A model generated the notes under the pieces. It worked only from the letters and a program-made list of their open reading frames with translations. It did not search any database and was not told where the DNA came from. The position numbers were made by a program, and so were the translations under genes. A stretch of DNA of 64,000 nucleotides, from NCBI RefSeq assembly GCF_039908635.1, contig NZ_CP150918.1:1798001-1862000 (forward strand), given 5' to 3'. The DNA comes from Pseudomonas purpurea (GTDB lineage Bacteria; Pseudomonadota; Gammaproteobacteria; Pseudomonadales; Pseudomonadaceae). Shown one piece after another: positions 15,926 to 26,426 of the stretch (the first letter of the stretch is position 1; every line of letters starts with the position of its first letter).

Positions 15926-16297
15926 ATGGATATGAGCGTGAAGCTGAACTTGTCTTATCCAGCGGCCAAGCCGGCGACGCATGTTGCTGACAAGCCAGTG
16001 GAAAAGCCTCGAGCAGACGCTGCGCTGAGCGTGGCGGCGGCTGTCAAGGATGATCGTAAAGGCGAGCAGGCCGAACGGGACAAGCTGAAAATGGCGGTCC
16101 AGGAAATTGAAAAATTCGTTCAATCGGTCAAGCGCAACCTGGAGTTCTCGATCGACGAGCCCTCCGGCCAAGTAGTGGTCAAAGTGATTGCCAGTGACTC
16201 GGGTGAGGTGGTTCGCCAAATCCCCAATGAAGAAGTCCTGAAGCTGGCAAACAGTTTGAATGATGCAAGCAGCCTGTTGTTCAGCGCGAAAGTCTGA
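15926..16297 (+). CDS. flaG: FlaG family protein
   Basis: 123 residues from ATG 15926, which has AAGAGG at 8 bases; start codons at 15917 and 15920 lie too close to that site. The C-terminal half has the FlaG signature: LEFSIDEPSGQVVVKVIASDSGEVVRQIPNEEVLKL. The N-terminus is Ala/Lys-rich and probably disordered. FlaG proteins influence filament length in polar flagella; the molecular role is unclear. It sits between fliC and fliD, as in other pseudomonads. Confidence 0.9.
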   Translation: MDMSVKLNLSYPAAKPATHVADKPVEKPRADAALSVAAAVKDDRKGEQAERDKLKMAVQEIEKFVQSVKRNLEFSIDEPSGQVVVKVIASDSGEVVRQIPNEEVLKLANSLNDASSLLFSAKV

Positions 16298-16301
16298 CAG
16301 C

Positions 16302-16317
16302 TGGCACGAATATTGTT
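16302..16317 (+). promoter_or_regulatory. Weak candidate sigma-54 promoter before fliD
   Basis: TGGCAC at 16302-16307, five bases, then TTGTT at 16313-16317. The -24 element is perfect but the -12 GC is GT, so it is a degraded or weak sigma-54 site about 64 bases before fliD. Confidence 0.4.
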
Positions 16318-16380
16318 GCTATGTTCTTTTGGGCTTTGTAGTGGTCAAAAGACCGGCGACAGACTGAAAGGGAGATCCAC

Positions 16381-17829
16381 ATGGCAAGTCCGATTCTACC
16401 GGGCACTGGTTTAGGCTCAGGCATTGATACCGGTGCCATCGTAAAAGCCTTGGTCAACGCTGACAAAGCGGCCAAGCAAACCCAGATCGACCGTCAGACC
16501 ACGGCCAATACCGCGAAAATCTCTGCGATGGGCAGCCTGAAAAGTGCTCTGGCGGGTTTTCAGGCGACGATGAAGGGTCTCGGTGATCTGCAAAACCCTC
16601 AGTTTCTCGGTTTTGCCGCCAGCTCCAGTGATGCCAAGCAGGTCACGGCGACGGCCAGTGGCGATGCAGTCAGCGGCAACTATATGGTCACGGTTCAAAG
16701 CCTGGCTACTTCGTCAAAAGTTGCCACTGCTGCGTTTTCGGGTGGCACTTCCAGTCCGATTGCGGCTGGTACGCTGACCATCACTCAGGGTGGTGTCAAT
16801 AGTCCGGTCACTATCCCGACTGGTGCGACCCTGCAGTCCGTGCGCGATGCGATCAATACCCAGATGCTGGGCAAGGGCGTGACTGCCAACATCGTGACTG
16901 ACTCCTTTGGTTCCCGCTTGGTGGTGGGTTCAAACACTACGGGTGCAGGTACCGATATCACGCTCAGCGGTATCGCCGGCCTGGAAATTACGGCTGGCCA
17001 GCAATTGGGTGGTACCCCGACAGCTACCTCGGCGGGGGCTATTGGTGAGTTTGCAAAGGATGCGGCGTTCACTGTTGACGGAATGAAGCTGACCAGCAAA
17101 ACCAATACCGTGGACAAGGCTATTTCCGGATTGACGCTTAACCTGCAGGCAGTGACGCCTGCTGGTGGTGCTGCTGTGTCGGTCGTCGTCTCGCCGAACA
17201 CCGAGGGTTTGAGAAAATCCCTTCAGTCCTTCGTTGATGCCTACAACCTGGTTGTGACCAACGTCACCAGCCTGACCAAGCCTTCGATGGACGATGACGG
17301 CAAGCCGACCATTCCAGCTGCGCTGACGGGTGACCCGATAGCGCGAAGCATCCTGGCGGCGATCCGTGAGCCTTTGGTGACCCCGGGCGCCGGTGACAAG
17401 CTGACCGTGCTTTCCCAGTTGGGGATCACCACCAACCAGAAAACCGGTGCTCTGGACTTTGACAGCGTCAAGTTTGGCAAGGCAACGAATGCCCAGGCGT
17501 TGGGCAGTGAGGTACAGAAGCTGTTCCTGGGCGACCCTACTGCGACCGGCGAAGCGGCCAAAGGGCTGCTGTCGCGCATGGATGCGGTGATTGTCCCTTA
17601 CACCGTGACGGGTAAGGAGGGCATCCTTGATTCGCGCTCCAACAACCTGGCCAAGGTCAAGAACGAACTGGGTAATCAGCAGTTGGCTCTGGATCGTCGT
17701 GTCGAGACATTGACGGCGATGCTGACCAAGAAGTACAACGACATGGATACCCTGGTCGGCAAGTTGAAAGCCACTGCGAGCAACATCACCTCGATGTTCG
17801 ATGCGATGAATGCGCAGAAAAAAGGCTGA
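16381..17829 (+). CDS. fliD: Flagellar hook-associated protein 2 (filament cap)
   Basis: 482 residues with ribosome-binding site GGGAG. The FliD N-terminal domain opens ILPGTGLGSGIDTGAIVKALV, and the C-terminal domain near residues 230-465 contains VDAYNLVVTNVTSLTK and GILDSRSNNLAKVKNEL. The closing coiled coil is LDRRVETLTAMLTKKYNDMDTLVGKLKA. FliD forms the pentameric or hexameric cap at the filament tip and directs flagellin folding; in pseudomonads it can also act as a mucin adhesin. It is exported by the flagellar type III apparatus, so has no cleavable signal. A terminator follows directly. Confidence 0.96.
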   Translation: MASPILPGTGLGSGIDTGAIVKALVNADKAAKQTQIDRQTTANTAKISAMGSLKSALAGFQATMKGLGDLQNPQFLGFAASSSDAKQVTATASGDAVSGNYMVTVQSLATSSKVATAAFSGGTSSPIAAGTLTITQGGVNSPVTIPTGATLQSVRDAINTQMLGKGVTANIVTDSFGSRLVVGSNTTGAGTDITLSGIAGLEITAGQQLGGTPTATSAGAIGEFAKDAAFTVDGMKLTSKTNTVDKAISGLTLNLQAVTPAGGAAVSVVVSPNTEGLRKSLQSFVDAYNLVVTNVTSLTKPSMDDDGKPTIPAALTGDPIARSILAAIREPLVTPGAGDKLTVLSQLGITTNQKTGALDFDSVKFGKATNAQALGSEVQKLFLGDPTATGEAAKGLLSRMDAVIVPYTVTGKEGILDSRSNNLAKVKNELGNQQLALDRRVETLTAMLTKKYNDMDTLVGKLKATASNITSMFDAMNAQKKG

Positions 17830-17844
17830 TACCCTGATAGCGCC

Positions 17845-17885
17845 AAAAGCCCGGCAGCGTTTTATGACGCTCCGGGCTTTTTGCT
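17845..17885 (+). terminator. Intrinsic terminator after fliD
   Basis: AAAAGCCCGGCAGCGT pairs with ACGCTCCGGGCTTTT around a TTTATG loop (one bulged base), followed by T-rich sequence. Confidence 0.88.
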
Positions 17886-17958
17886 TTTGGTCTAAAGTTT
17901 TTTGACGCCGTGTCGATACGCTGTCTATACGAACACTTGAGTTTTGATGAGGTACAAC

Positions 17959-18354
17959 ATGAATCCGATGTTAGCCCTTCGCCAGTACCAGAAGATTGGC
18001 GCTCAGGCCCAGACGTCTGAAGCCAGCCCCCATCGTCTTGTGCAGATGTTGATGGAAGGTGGTCTGGATCGCATTGCCCAGGCCCGGGGTGCGATGGAGC
18101 GCAAGGATATTCCCGGCAGAGGCATCCTGATCGGCAAGGCCATCGGCATTATCGGCGGGTTGCGTGAAGGCCTGGATCTGGAAAACTCGGTTGAATCGGT
18201 CGGTGAGCTGGATAACCTCTACACCTACATGATGAAGCGTTTGACCGAAGCTAACCTGAAGGCAGATCCAAAGATTCTCGACGAAGTCGCCGGTTTGCTT
18301 CGCACGGTCAAAGATGGCTGGGATGCCATTGCCGCGCCAGGTCCGCAGTTTTAA
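17959..18354 (+). CDS. fliS: Flagellin-specific export chaperone FliS
   Basis: 131 residues from ATG 17959, which has TGAGGT at 6 bases; a TTG and an ATG slightly upstream are less well placed. The FliS pattern is visible: LALRQYQKIGAQAQTSEASPHRLVQMLMEGGLDRIAQARGAM, then YTYMMKRLTEANLK. The protein is all-helical and cytosolic. It binds the C-terminus of flagellin to prevent premature polymerisation and delivers it to FlhA. The stop is 10 bases before fliT, so the two are cotranscribed. Confidence 0.93.
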   Translation: MNPMLALRQYQKIGAQAQTSEASPHRLVQMLMEGGLDRIAQARGAMERKDIPGRGILIGKAIGIIGGLREGLDLENSVESVGELDNLYTYMMKRLTEANLKADPKILDEVAGLLRTVKDGWDAIAAPGPQF

Positions 18355-18364
18355 GGAGATCACC

Positions 18365-18661
18365 ATGAGTCTTGTATTGCAGCGTATCGAACACACCCGT
18401 GAGGCCTTGGTCGGTGCTTTGGCCGAGCGCAACTGGGAAGCCATCGGTCAACTGGACCTGGCTTGCCGTTCCTGCATGGAAGACGTCTTGAGTGAAGCGG
18501 CGGTGGACGAAGTGGCCTTGCGTGACAATCTTGAGGAGTTGCTGGCGGTTTATCGGCAGCTATTGGAGGCTGCGACAGGTGAGCGTCAGGCAATAGTCGA
18601 CGAGATGTCGCAGATCCATCAAGCACAGAGCGCGGCAAAGGTTTACCATCTGTTTGGTTAA
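18365..18661 (+). CDS. fliT: FliT-type flagellar export chaperone (FleP-like)
   Basis: 98 residues from ATG 18365 with AAGGAG upstream. Short, acidic and helical (RIEHTREALVGALAERNWEAIGQLD, LEELLAVYRQLLEAATGERQ). Sequence similarity to enterobacterial FliT is low. The name rests on its size, fold-like composition and the fixed position after fliS. The P. aeruginosa gene in this position is known as fleP/PA1096. Probable partner: FliD. Confidence 0.7.
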   Translation: MSLVLQRIEHTREALVGALAERNWEAIGQLDLACRSCMEDVLSEAAVDEVALRDNLEELLAVYRQLLEAATGERQAIVDEMSQIHQAQSAAKVYHLFG

Positions 18662-18695
18662 TCCTCAGTTAATCCAAACGTAGTGCGCCATAAAT

Positions 18696-18724
18696 TTGAC
18701 TGTGCACGGTTTTTTGACTTAACT
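18696..18724 (+). promoter_or_regulatory. Candidate sigma-70 promoter of fleQ
   Basis: TTGACT at 18696-18701, a 17-base spacer, then TTAACT at 18719-18724, about 109 bases before the fleQ start. The -10 box is poor. In P. aeruginosa fleQ is transcribed by sigma-70, which fits the absence of a GG-N10-GC element here. Confidence 0.35.
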
Positions 18725-18832
18725 AGTGGCTGTTTGAAGATTTCAGGCGTCTATCAGGCACAAGGTGTCTGCAAGCGTCTAGCTTGCCCCCCTTATTTCG
18801 GGCATTGAGTTGACTAGGGAAGTTGCTATTGC

Positions 18833-20308
<1,476 letters not shown>

Positions 20309-20349
20309 CGCCTGTTTTTCAAGTCGCTGATAAATAAGCGATTTTTTTT

Positions 20350-20365
20350 AGGCACGGGTATTGCT
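20350..20365 (+). promoter_or_regulatory. Sigma-54 promoter of fleSR
   Basis: AGGCAC-GGGTA-TTGCT at 20350-20365 has the GG (20351-20352), N10, GC (20363-20364) pattern, about 54 bases before fleS. This places fleSR under FleQ, as in P. aeruginosa. Confidence 0.8.
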
Positions 20366-20418
20366 ACATCTCTTGCTACGTTCCGTTTAACTGACGGTCA
20401 GCCACGCGAGAGAGCACG

Positions 20419-21630
20419 ATGCCCCAAGCCGCCCAGATGTCTCCTGTCCCAGACGCCTCGGGGCAAACCTCGTCCGTAGAACAGGTAAGTCGGCAAGGTC
20501 TTGAGCAGGCTTTTTCCCTGTTTAACCAGATGTCGAGCCAGTTGACCGACTCCTACAGCCTGCTTGAAGCGCGCGTCACTGAACTCAAGGGTGAGTTGGC
20601 AGTGGTCAGTGCCCAGCGCATGCAGGAGTTGGCGGAAAAAGAGCGGCTGGCCAATCGGCTGCAAAACCTCCTTGATCTGTTGCCGGGTGGCGTGATCGTG
20701 ATCGATGCGCACGGCATTGTGCGCGAAGCCAATCCTGCTGCCTGCGACATGCTCGGCTTGCCCCTTGAGGGTGAGCTGTGGCGTCAGGTGATCGCTCGCA
20801 GTTTTGCTCCTCGTGAAGATGACGGTCATGAAATCTCCCTCAAGGACGGTCGGCGCGTGTCGATCGCCACGCGCTCGCTGGATGCCGAGCCTGGGCAGTT
20901 GGTGTTGCTCAATGACCTGACTGAAACCCGTCACTTGCAGGATCAGCTCGCGCGCCACGAGCGCTTGTCTTCCCTGGGGCGCATGGTGGCGTCGCTGGCT
21001 CACCAGATTCGCACGCCGTTGTCCGCCGCCTTGCTGTACGCCAGTCATTTGACTGAGCAGGAGCTGCCGGTTGCGACTCAGCAGCGTTTTGCCGGTCGCT
21101 TGAAAGAGCGTTTGCATGAGCTGGAGCATCAGGTCCGCGACATGCTGGTCTTTGCTCGCGGCGAGTTGCCCTTGACTGATCGCGTGACGCCCAAGGCATT
21201 GATGCAGTCGCTGCAGTCGGCGGCGCTGACCCATGTTCAGGGGCTGTCGGTGCGCTGGCAGTGCGACAGTCATGAGGGTGAGTTGCTGTGCAATCGCGAC
21301 ACGCTGGTGGGGGCTGTGCTGAACCTGGTTGAAAACGCGATTCAGGCCAGCAGCGATGATGTTCGGCTCAAAGTGCATGTCTACGCCCGCGAAAATACGC
21401 TGCGTGTGTGTGTCAGCGACAGTGGTGTCGGGATCGACGAGTCTGTGCTCGCGCGTTTGGGCGAGCCATTTTTCACCACCAAGACTACTGGCACCGGCCT
21501 TGGGCTGACCGTGGTCAAGGCGGTAGCCCGTGCACATCAAGGAGAATTGCGCCTGCGCTCGCGGGTGGGTCGCGGCACGTGTGCGATGGTGATCCTGCCG
21601 TTGTTTTCCAGCGCACAAGGAGTGGAGTGA
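20419..21630 (+). CDS. fleS: Flagellar sensor histidine kinase FleS
   Basis: 403 residues with no membrane segment, so cytoplasmic. A PAS domain lies at about residues 80-165 (LLDLLPGGVIVIDAHGIVREANPAAC). The HisKA dimerisation domain has phosphoacceptor H195 in ASLAHQIRTPLSA. The HATPase has an N box NLVENAIQAS and G boxes DSGVGID and GTGLGLTVVKA. It phosphorylates FleR, the second-tier sigma-54 activator. The input signal is unknown. The fleR start follows the fleS stop by 5 bases. Confidence 0.95.
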   Translation: MPQAAQMSPVPDASGQTSSVEQVSRQGLEQAFSLFNQMSSQLTDSYSLLEARVTELKGELAVVSAQRMQELAEKERLANRLQNLLDLLPGGVIVIDAHGIVREANPAACDMLGLPLEGELWRQVIARSFAPREDDGHEISLKDGRRVSIATRSLDAEPGQLVLLNDLTETRHLQDQLARHERLSSLGRMVASLAHQIRTPLSAALLYASHLTEQELPVATQQRFAGRLKERLHELEHQVRDMLVFARGELPLTDRVTPKALMQSLQSAALTHVQGLSVRWQCDSHEGELLCNRDTLVGAVLNLVENAIQASSDDVRLKVHVYARENTLRVCVSDSGVGIDESVLARLGEPFFTTKTTGTGLGLTVVKAVARAHQGELRLRSRVGRGTCAMVILPLFSSAQGVE

Positions 21631-21635
21631 AGGGC

Positions 21636-23021
21636 ATGGCAATCAAGGTTTTACTGGTCGAGGATGACCGCGCGTTACGCGAGGCGCTGGCCGACACGCT
21701 GGTATTGGCCGGGCATGACTATAAGGCCGTTGGATCGGCCGAAGAGGCGCTGGACGCTGTTGCCGACGAGGCGTTCAATCTGGTGGTCAGTGACGTGAAC
21801 ATGCCGGGCATGGATGGCCATCAGTTGTTGGGCTTGTTGCGGGTGCGTCAGCCGCAATTGCCGGTGTTACTCATGACCGCGCACGGTGCGGTCGAGCGTG
21901 CGGTCGACGCCATGCGTCAGGGGGCGGCGGATTATCTGGTCAAGCCGTTCGAGCCCAAGGCTTTGCTTGATCTGGTGGCGCGCCATGCGCTGGGGTGTCT
22001 GGGCATTGCGGATGGCGACGGTCCGGTGGCGTTTGAGCCGGCCAGCGCTCAGTTGCTGGAGTTGGCGGCGAGAGTGGCGCGCAGTGATTCGACCGTGTTG
22101 ATTTCCGGTGAATCCGGCACGGGCAAGGAGGTGTTGGCGCGCTACATCCATCAGCATTCTCATCGCGCGAGTCAGCCGTTCATTGCGATCAACTGTGCGG
22201 CGATTCCCGACAACATGCTTGAAGCCACCCTGTTCGGTCATGAGAAGGGTTCGTTCACCGGTGCCATCGCTGCCCAGGCCGGCAAGTTCGAACAGGCGGA
22301 TGGCGGGACCATTCTGCTCGACGAAATTTCCGAGATGCCCTTGGGGTTGCAGGCCAAGCTGCTGCGTGTGTTGCAGGAGCGTGAAGTGGAGCGCGTCGGT
22401 GCGCGCAAACCGATCACGCTGGATATCCGCGTGGTGGCCACGACTAACCGCGACCTTGCGGGTGAGGTGGCGGCGGGGCGTTTTCGCGAAGATCTCTATT
22501 ATCGCCTGTCGGTTTTCCCGCTGGCCTGGCGGCCATTGCGCGAGCGTACCGCCGACATCCTGCCGCTGGCCGAGCGTCTGCTGGCAAAACACGTCAATAA
22601 AATGAAGCATGCGGCCGCCAAATTGTCGGCCGAGGCGCAGGCGTGTCTGATCGCTTATCCGTGGCCGGGCAATGTGCGTGAGTTGGACAATGCCATTCAG
22701 CGAGCGTTGATTCTGCAGCAGGGTGGCTTGATTCAGCCGGAAGATTTTTGCCTGGCGGGGCCGGTGGCCTGTGCACCTTTGCCGGCGCTGTCATCTGTGC
22801 CGGTGCGCGCCGTCGAGGTTGAGGGCGAGTCGGCCGGTGCGCTGGGTGATGATCTGCGTCGTCGCGAGTTCCAGATGATTATCGACACGCTGCGCGCCGA
22901 GCGCGGTCGGCGCAAGGAAGCGGCCGAGCGGTTGGGCATCAGCCCGCGGACCTTGCGCTACAAGTTGGCGCAAATGCGTGACGCGGGCATGGATGTCGAG
23001 GCGTATCTGTTCGCCACCTGA
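21636..23021 (+). CDS. fleR: Sigma-54-dependent response regulator FleR
   Basis: 461 residues from ATG 21636. The receiver domain has phosphoacceptor D53 in LVVSDVNMPGMDG. The AAA+ domain has Walker A GESGTGKE, sigma-54 loop GSFTGA and Walker B TILLDEIS. The C-terminal Fis-type helix-turn-helix is RKEAAERLGISPRTLRYKL. The loop is GSFTGA rather than the commoner GAFTGA. With FleS it activates class III genes (hook and basal-body genes, flagellin-associated genes). It is cotranscribed with fleS. Confidence 0.96.
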   Translation: MAIKVLLVEDDRALREALADTLVLAGHDYKAVGSAEEALDAVADEAFNLVVSDVNMPGMDGHQLLGLLRVRQPQLPVLLMTAHGAVERAVDAMRQGAADYLVKPFEPKALLDLVARHALGCLGIADGDGPVAFEPASAQLLELAARVARSDSTVLISGESGTGKEVLARYIHQHSHRASQPFIAINCAAIPDNMLEATLFGHEKGSFTGAIAAQAGKFEQADGGTILLDEISEMPLGLQAKLLRVLQEREVERVGARKPITLDIRVVATTNRDLAGEVAAGRFREDLYYRLSVFPLAWRPLRERTADILPLAERLLAKHVNKMKHAAAKLSAEAQACLIAYPWPGNVRELDNAIQRALILQQGGLIQPEDFCLAGPVACAPLPALSSVPVRAVEVEGESAGALGDDLRRREFQMIIDTLRAERGRRKEAAERLGISPRTLRYKLAQMRDAGMDVEAYLFAT

Positions 23022-23031
23022 ATCGTTCATT

Positions 23032-23056
23032 GAAAAAGCCCAGGACGGGCTTTTGT
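23032..23056 (+). terminator. Intrinsic terminator after fleR
   Basis: AAAGCCC and GGGCTTT form a stem around AGGAC, followed by TTG; the T run is short. Confidence 0.7.
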
Positions 23057-23074
23057 TAGGCGTGGCCATGGAGC

Positions 23075-23090
23075 TGGCACCCTTGTTGCT
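23075..23090 (+). promoter_or_regulatory. Sigma-54 promoter of the fliE operon
   Basis: TGGCAC (23075-23080), CCTTG, TTGCT (23086-23090): a perfect GG-N10-GC element 62 bases before fliE. It would drive fliEFGHIJ under FleQ. Confidence 0.88.
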
Positions 23091-23151
23091 AACACCTCAC
23101 TATCCGCCGAGTGAGTGTCAAAAAATTGCGGGTCGTCAGAGAGAATAGACC

Positions 23152-23481
23152 ATGAGCCAAGGTATTGAATTTAATCGATTGATGTTGGACATGCGCTCCA
23201 TGCAAATGGACGCCATGGCCCAGCCTAAATCGGCTGTCGCGGTCCCGGAGATGGGCGGCAGCAGCTTTTCCGACATGCTCGGTCAGGCCGTCAATAAAGT
23301 GAACGACACCCAGCAGGCATCCACTCAGTTGGCCAGTGCCTTCGAGATCGGCAAAAGCGGCGTCGACCTGACGGACGTGATGATTTCCTCACAGAAGGCC
23401 AGCGTGTCTTTTCAGGCGTTGACCCAAGTACGCAACAAATTGGTTCAGGCATACCAAGACATCATGCAGATGCCGGTTTAA
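23152..23481 (+). CDS. fliE: Flagellar basal-body/MS-ring-rod junction protein FliE
   Basis: 109 residues, matching the family. The C-terminal FliE signature is complete: [58 protein letters not shown]. FliE joins the MS ring to the proximal rod and is the first substrate of the flagellar export gate. It is first in the operon and lies 15 bases before fliF. Confidence 0.96.
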   Translation: MSQGIEFNRLMLDMRSMQMDAMAQPKSAVAVPEMGGSSFSDMLGQAVNKVNDTQQASTQLASAFEIGKSGVDLTDVMISSQKASVSFQALTQVRNKLVQAYQDIMQMPV

Positions 23482-23496
23482 GGACGAGATTGAGTC

Positions 23497-25284
23497 ATGG
23501 CAGAAGCAGTCGCCGATAACGTTCCGGCCAAGGTCACCCCCGTAGACGGCAAACCGCCGCTATTTGGTCTGTCCTTCCTGGAAAACCTCTCCGAAATGAC
23601 CGTGCTGCGTCAGGTAGGCCTTTTGGTCGGCCTGGCTGCGAGCGTGGCGATTGGATTTGCCGTCGTGTTGTGGTCGCAGCAACCCGATTATCGGCCACTG
23701 TACGGCAGCCTTGCCGGCATGGACGCCAAGCAGGTCATGGATACCCTGGCTGGCGCCGACATTCCCTATACCGTAGAACCCAACTCTGGCGCCTTGCTGG
23801 TCAAGGCCGATGATCTGTCGCGTGCGCGGCTCAAGCTTGCCGCTGCCGGTGTCACTCCCAGCGACGGCAACATCGGTTTCGAGATTCTCGACAAGGACCA
23901 GGGCCTGGGCACCAGTCAGTTCATGGAGGCGACACGTTACCGTCGTGGCCTTGAAGGTGAACTGGCGCGGACCATTTCCAGCCTGAACAACGTCAAGGGT
24001 GCGCGTGTGCACCTGGCGATTCCGAAAAGTTCGGTGTTCGTTCGTGACGAGCGCAAGCCAAGTGCTTCGGTTCTGGTCGAGCTGTACTCCGGTCGTTCGC
24101 TGGAGCCAGGCCAGGTCGTCGCCATCGTCAATCTGGTGGCGACCAGCGTTCCGGAGCTGAGCAAGTCGCAAATCACCGTGGTCGACCAGAAGGGCAACCT
24201 GCTCTCCGATCAGGCGGAACACTCTGAACTGACCATGGCCGGCAAGCAGTTCGATTACAGCCGTCGCATGGAAAGCATGCTCACCCAGCGTGTGCACAAT
24301 ATCCTGCAACCGGTACTGGGCAACGACCGCTACAAGGCTGAAGTGTCGGCCGACGTCGATTTCAGTGCCGTCGAATCCACTTCCGAGCAGTTCAACCCGG
24401 ATCAGCCGGCGTTGCGCAGCGAGCAGTCGGTCAACGAACAGCGTACCGCCAGCAATGGCCCGCAAGGCGTGCCGGGTGCCCTGAGCAACCAGCCGCCATC
24501 GCCGGCCTCCGCGCCGCAAACCACCGGTGGCGCCACTGCGTCGGCCGGCATGGTGCAGCCAGGCCAGCCGTTGCTTGATGCCAATGGTCAGCAAATCATG
24601 GACCCGGCCACCGGCCAGCCTATGCTTGCACCGTACCCGGCAGACAAGCGTCAACAATCCACCAAGAACTTCGAGCTTGATCGCTCCATCAGCCACACCA
24701 AGCAGCAGCAGGGGCGTTTGAATCGCCTGTCGGTTGCGGTGGTGGTCGATGATCAGGTCAAGGTCAGCGCCGCCAACGGTGAAACCACCCGTGCACCGTG
24801 GAGCGCCGACGAATTGGCACGCTTCACGCGCCTGGTGCAGGATGCGGTCGGCTTCGATGCCAGCCGGGGTGACAGCGTCAGCGTGATCAACGTGCCGTTC
24901 TCGGCGGATCGCGGTGAAGTGATTGCCGACATCCCGTTCTACTCTCAGCCATGGTTCTGGGATGTAGTGAAACAAGTGCTGGGTGTGCTGTTCATCCTGG
25001 TGCTGGTGTTCGGTGTGCTGCGTCCGGTGCTCAACAACATCACCGGTGGCGGCAAGGACAAGCAATTGGCTGGCCTGGGCAACGACATGGAACTTGGCGG
25101 CATGGGCGGCCTGGATGGCGAGCTGTCGAACGACCGTGTCAGCCTCGGTGGTCCGCAAAGCATTCTGCTGCCTAGCCCGAGCGAAGGCTATGACGCACAG
25201 TTGAACGCCATCAAGAGTCTGGTAGCAGAAGACCCGGGCCGAGTGGCTCAGGTCGTGAAAGAGTGGATTAACGCAGATGACTGA
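23497..25284 (+). CDS. fliF: MS-ring protein FliF
   Basis: 595 residues. Membrane segments lie at about residues 38-60 (VGLLVGLAASVAIGFAVVLW) and 486-510 (VLGVLFILVLVFGVLRP). Between them are the two YscJ/FliF ring-building domains (GASVLVELYSGRSLEPGQV region; SVAVVVDDQV). A Pro/Gly/Gln-rich insertion at about residues 320-385 is variable among pseudomonads. The C-terminal tail (YDAQLNAIKSLVAEDPGRVAQVVKEWI) binds FliG. The gene overlaps fliG by 8 bases. Confidence 0.97.
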   Translation: MAEAVADNVPAKVTPVDGKPPLFGLSFLENLSEMTVLRQVGLLVGLAASVAIGFAVVLWSQQPDYRPLYGSLAGMDAKQVMDTLAGADIPYTVEPNSGALLVKADDLSRARLKLAAAGVTPSDGNIGFEILDKDQGLGTSQFMEATRYRRGLEGELARTISSLNNVKGARVHLAIPKSSVFVRDERKPSASVLVELYSGRSLEPGQVVAIVNLVATSVPELSKSQITVVDQKGNLLSDQAEHSELTMAGKQFDYSRRMESMLTQRVHNILQPVLGNDRYKAEVSADVDFSAVESTSEQFNPDQPALRSEQSVNEQRTASNGPQGVPGALSNQPPSPASAPQTTGGATASAGMVQPGQPLLDANGQQIMDPATGQPMLAPYPADKRQQSTKNFELDRSISHTKQQQGRLNRLSVAVVVDDQVKVSAANGETTRAPWSADELARFTRLVQDAVGFDASRGDSVSVINVPFSADRGEVIADIPFYSQPWFWDVVKQVLGVLFILVLVFGVLRPVLNNITGGGKDKQLAGLGNDMELGGMGGLDGELSNDRVSLGGPQSILLPSPSEGYDAQLNAIKSLVAEDPGRVAQVVKEWINADD

Positions 25285-26296
25285 TAACCGAGCCGTTGTT
25301 GCGAAACTCACCCGGGTCGACAAAGCCGCGATTCTGCTGCTGTCCCTGGGGTCTACCGACGCTGCGCAGGTGCTGCGCCACATGGGGCCCAAAGAGGTTC
25401 AGCGCGTGGGTGTGGCCATGGCGCAGATGGGCAATGTGCACCGCGAGCAGGTCGAGCAGGTGATGAGCGAGTTCGTCGACATCGTCGGCGATCAGACCAG
25501 CCTGGGCGTCGGTTCCGATGACTATGTCCGTAAAATGCTGACCCAGGCATTGGGCGAAGACAAGGCCAACGGCCTGATCGATCGCATCCTGCTGGGCGGC
25601 AACACCAGTGGCCTGGACAGCCTGAAATGGATGGAACCGCGCGCCGTCGCGGACGTCATCCGTTACGAGCACCCGCAGATTCAAGCGATTGTCGTGGCGT
25701 ACCTGGACCCGGATCAGGCCGGCGAAGTGCTCGGCAACTTCGACCACAAAGTGCGCCTGGACATCATCTTGCGGGTTTCCTCGCTGAACACCGTTCAGCC
25801 GGCGGCCCTGAAAGAACTCAACCAGATTCTCGAGAAGCAGTTCTCCGGCAACTCGAATGCCTCGCGCACCACCCTGGGTGGTATCAAGCGCGCTGCTGAT
25901 ATCATGAACTTCCTCGACAGCTCGATCGAAGGCCAGTTGATGGATTCGATTCGCGAAGTCGACGAAGACCTGTCCGGTCAGATCGAAGACCTCATGTTCG
26001 TCTTCAACAACCTGTCCGATGTCGATGACCGCGGAATTCAGGCACTGTTGCGCGAAGTGTCCTCGGACGTTCTGGTTCTGGCCCTCAAGGGCTCCGACGA
26101 AGGCGTCAAAGAGAAGATCTTCAAGAACATGTCCAAGCGTGCGGCCGAACTGTTGCGCGACGACCTCGAGGCCAAGGGCCCGGTGCGCGTCAGCGACGTC
26201 GAAACCGCGCAGAAAGAAATCCTCACCATTGCCCGCCGTATGGCCGAAGCCGGAGAAATCGTTCTCGGCGGGAAGGGCGGCGAAGAGATGATTTGA
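25277..26296 (+). CDS. fliG: Flagellar motor switch protein FliG
   Basis: 339 residues, full length. FliG N, middle and C domains are present: AAILLLSLGSTDAAQVLRHM at the start, then MEPRAVADVIRYEHPQIQAIVVAYLDPDQA in the middle. The charged torque helix region DRGIQALLREVSSDVLVLALKGSDEGVKEKIFKNMSKRAAELLRDDLE closes it. FliG is the rotor component that contacts the MotAB/MotCD stators and binds FliF and FliM. It overlaps fliF. An unusual 170-base gap separates it from fliH. Confidence 0.97.
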   Translation: MTDNRAVVAKLTRVDKAAILLLSLGSTDAAQVLRHMGPKEVQRVGVAMAQMGNVHREQVEQVMSEFVDIVGDQTSLGVGSDDYVRKMLTQALGEDKANGLIDRILLGGNTSGLDSLKWMEPRAVADVIRYEHPQIQAIVVAYLDPDQAGEVLGNFDHKVRLDIILRVSSLNTVQPAALKELNQILEKQFSGNSNASRTTLGGIKRAADIMNFLDSSIEGQLMDSIREVDEDLSGQIEDLMFVFNNLSDVDDRGIQALLREVSSDVLVLALKGSDEGVKEKIFKNMSKRAAELLRDDLEAKGPVRVSDVETAQKEILTIARRMAEAGEIVLGGKGGEEMI

Positions 26297-26329
26297 GGTC
26301 ATGCTCATGGTGATTGACGCACCTGCCTT

Positions 26330-26426
26330 CGACCCTCTGGGTCGGGGGCTGCGGCCGTCCCCGTGTGCATTGCAGGATTTGGCAGGGAAGCACCCATTCC
26401 CTGCATCCCGCGCCGTGTCAGGCGCG
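26330..26426 (+). other. Cluster of hairpins between fliG and fliH
   Basis: Three perfect short hairpins stand in 97 bases: CGACCC/GGGTCG (26330-26344, loop 3), GCAGGGAA/TTCCCTGC (26382-26404, loop 7) and CGCGCC/GGCGCG (26409-26426, loop 6). A GGGG/CCCC pair lies between the first two. No T run follows, so they do not look like a terminator. Candidates are an mRNA processing or stability element, or the remnant of a mobile repeat. Confidence 0.5.

Noticed and set aside
23560..25392. 610-codon open frame on the - strand
   Set aside because: Antisense to fliF, which is certain.
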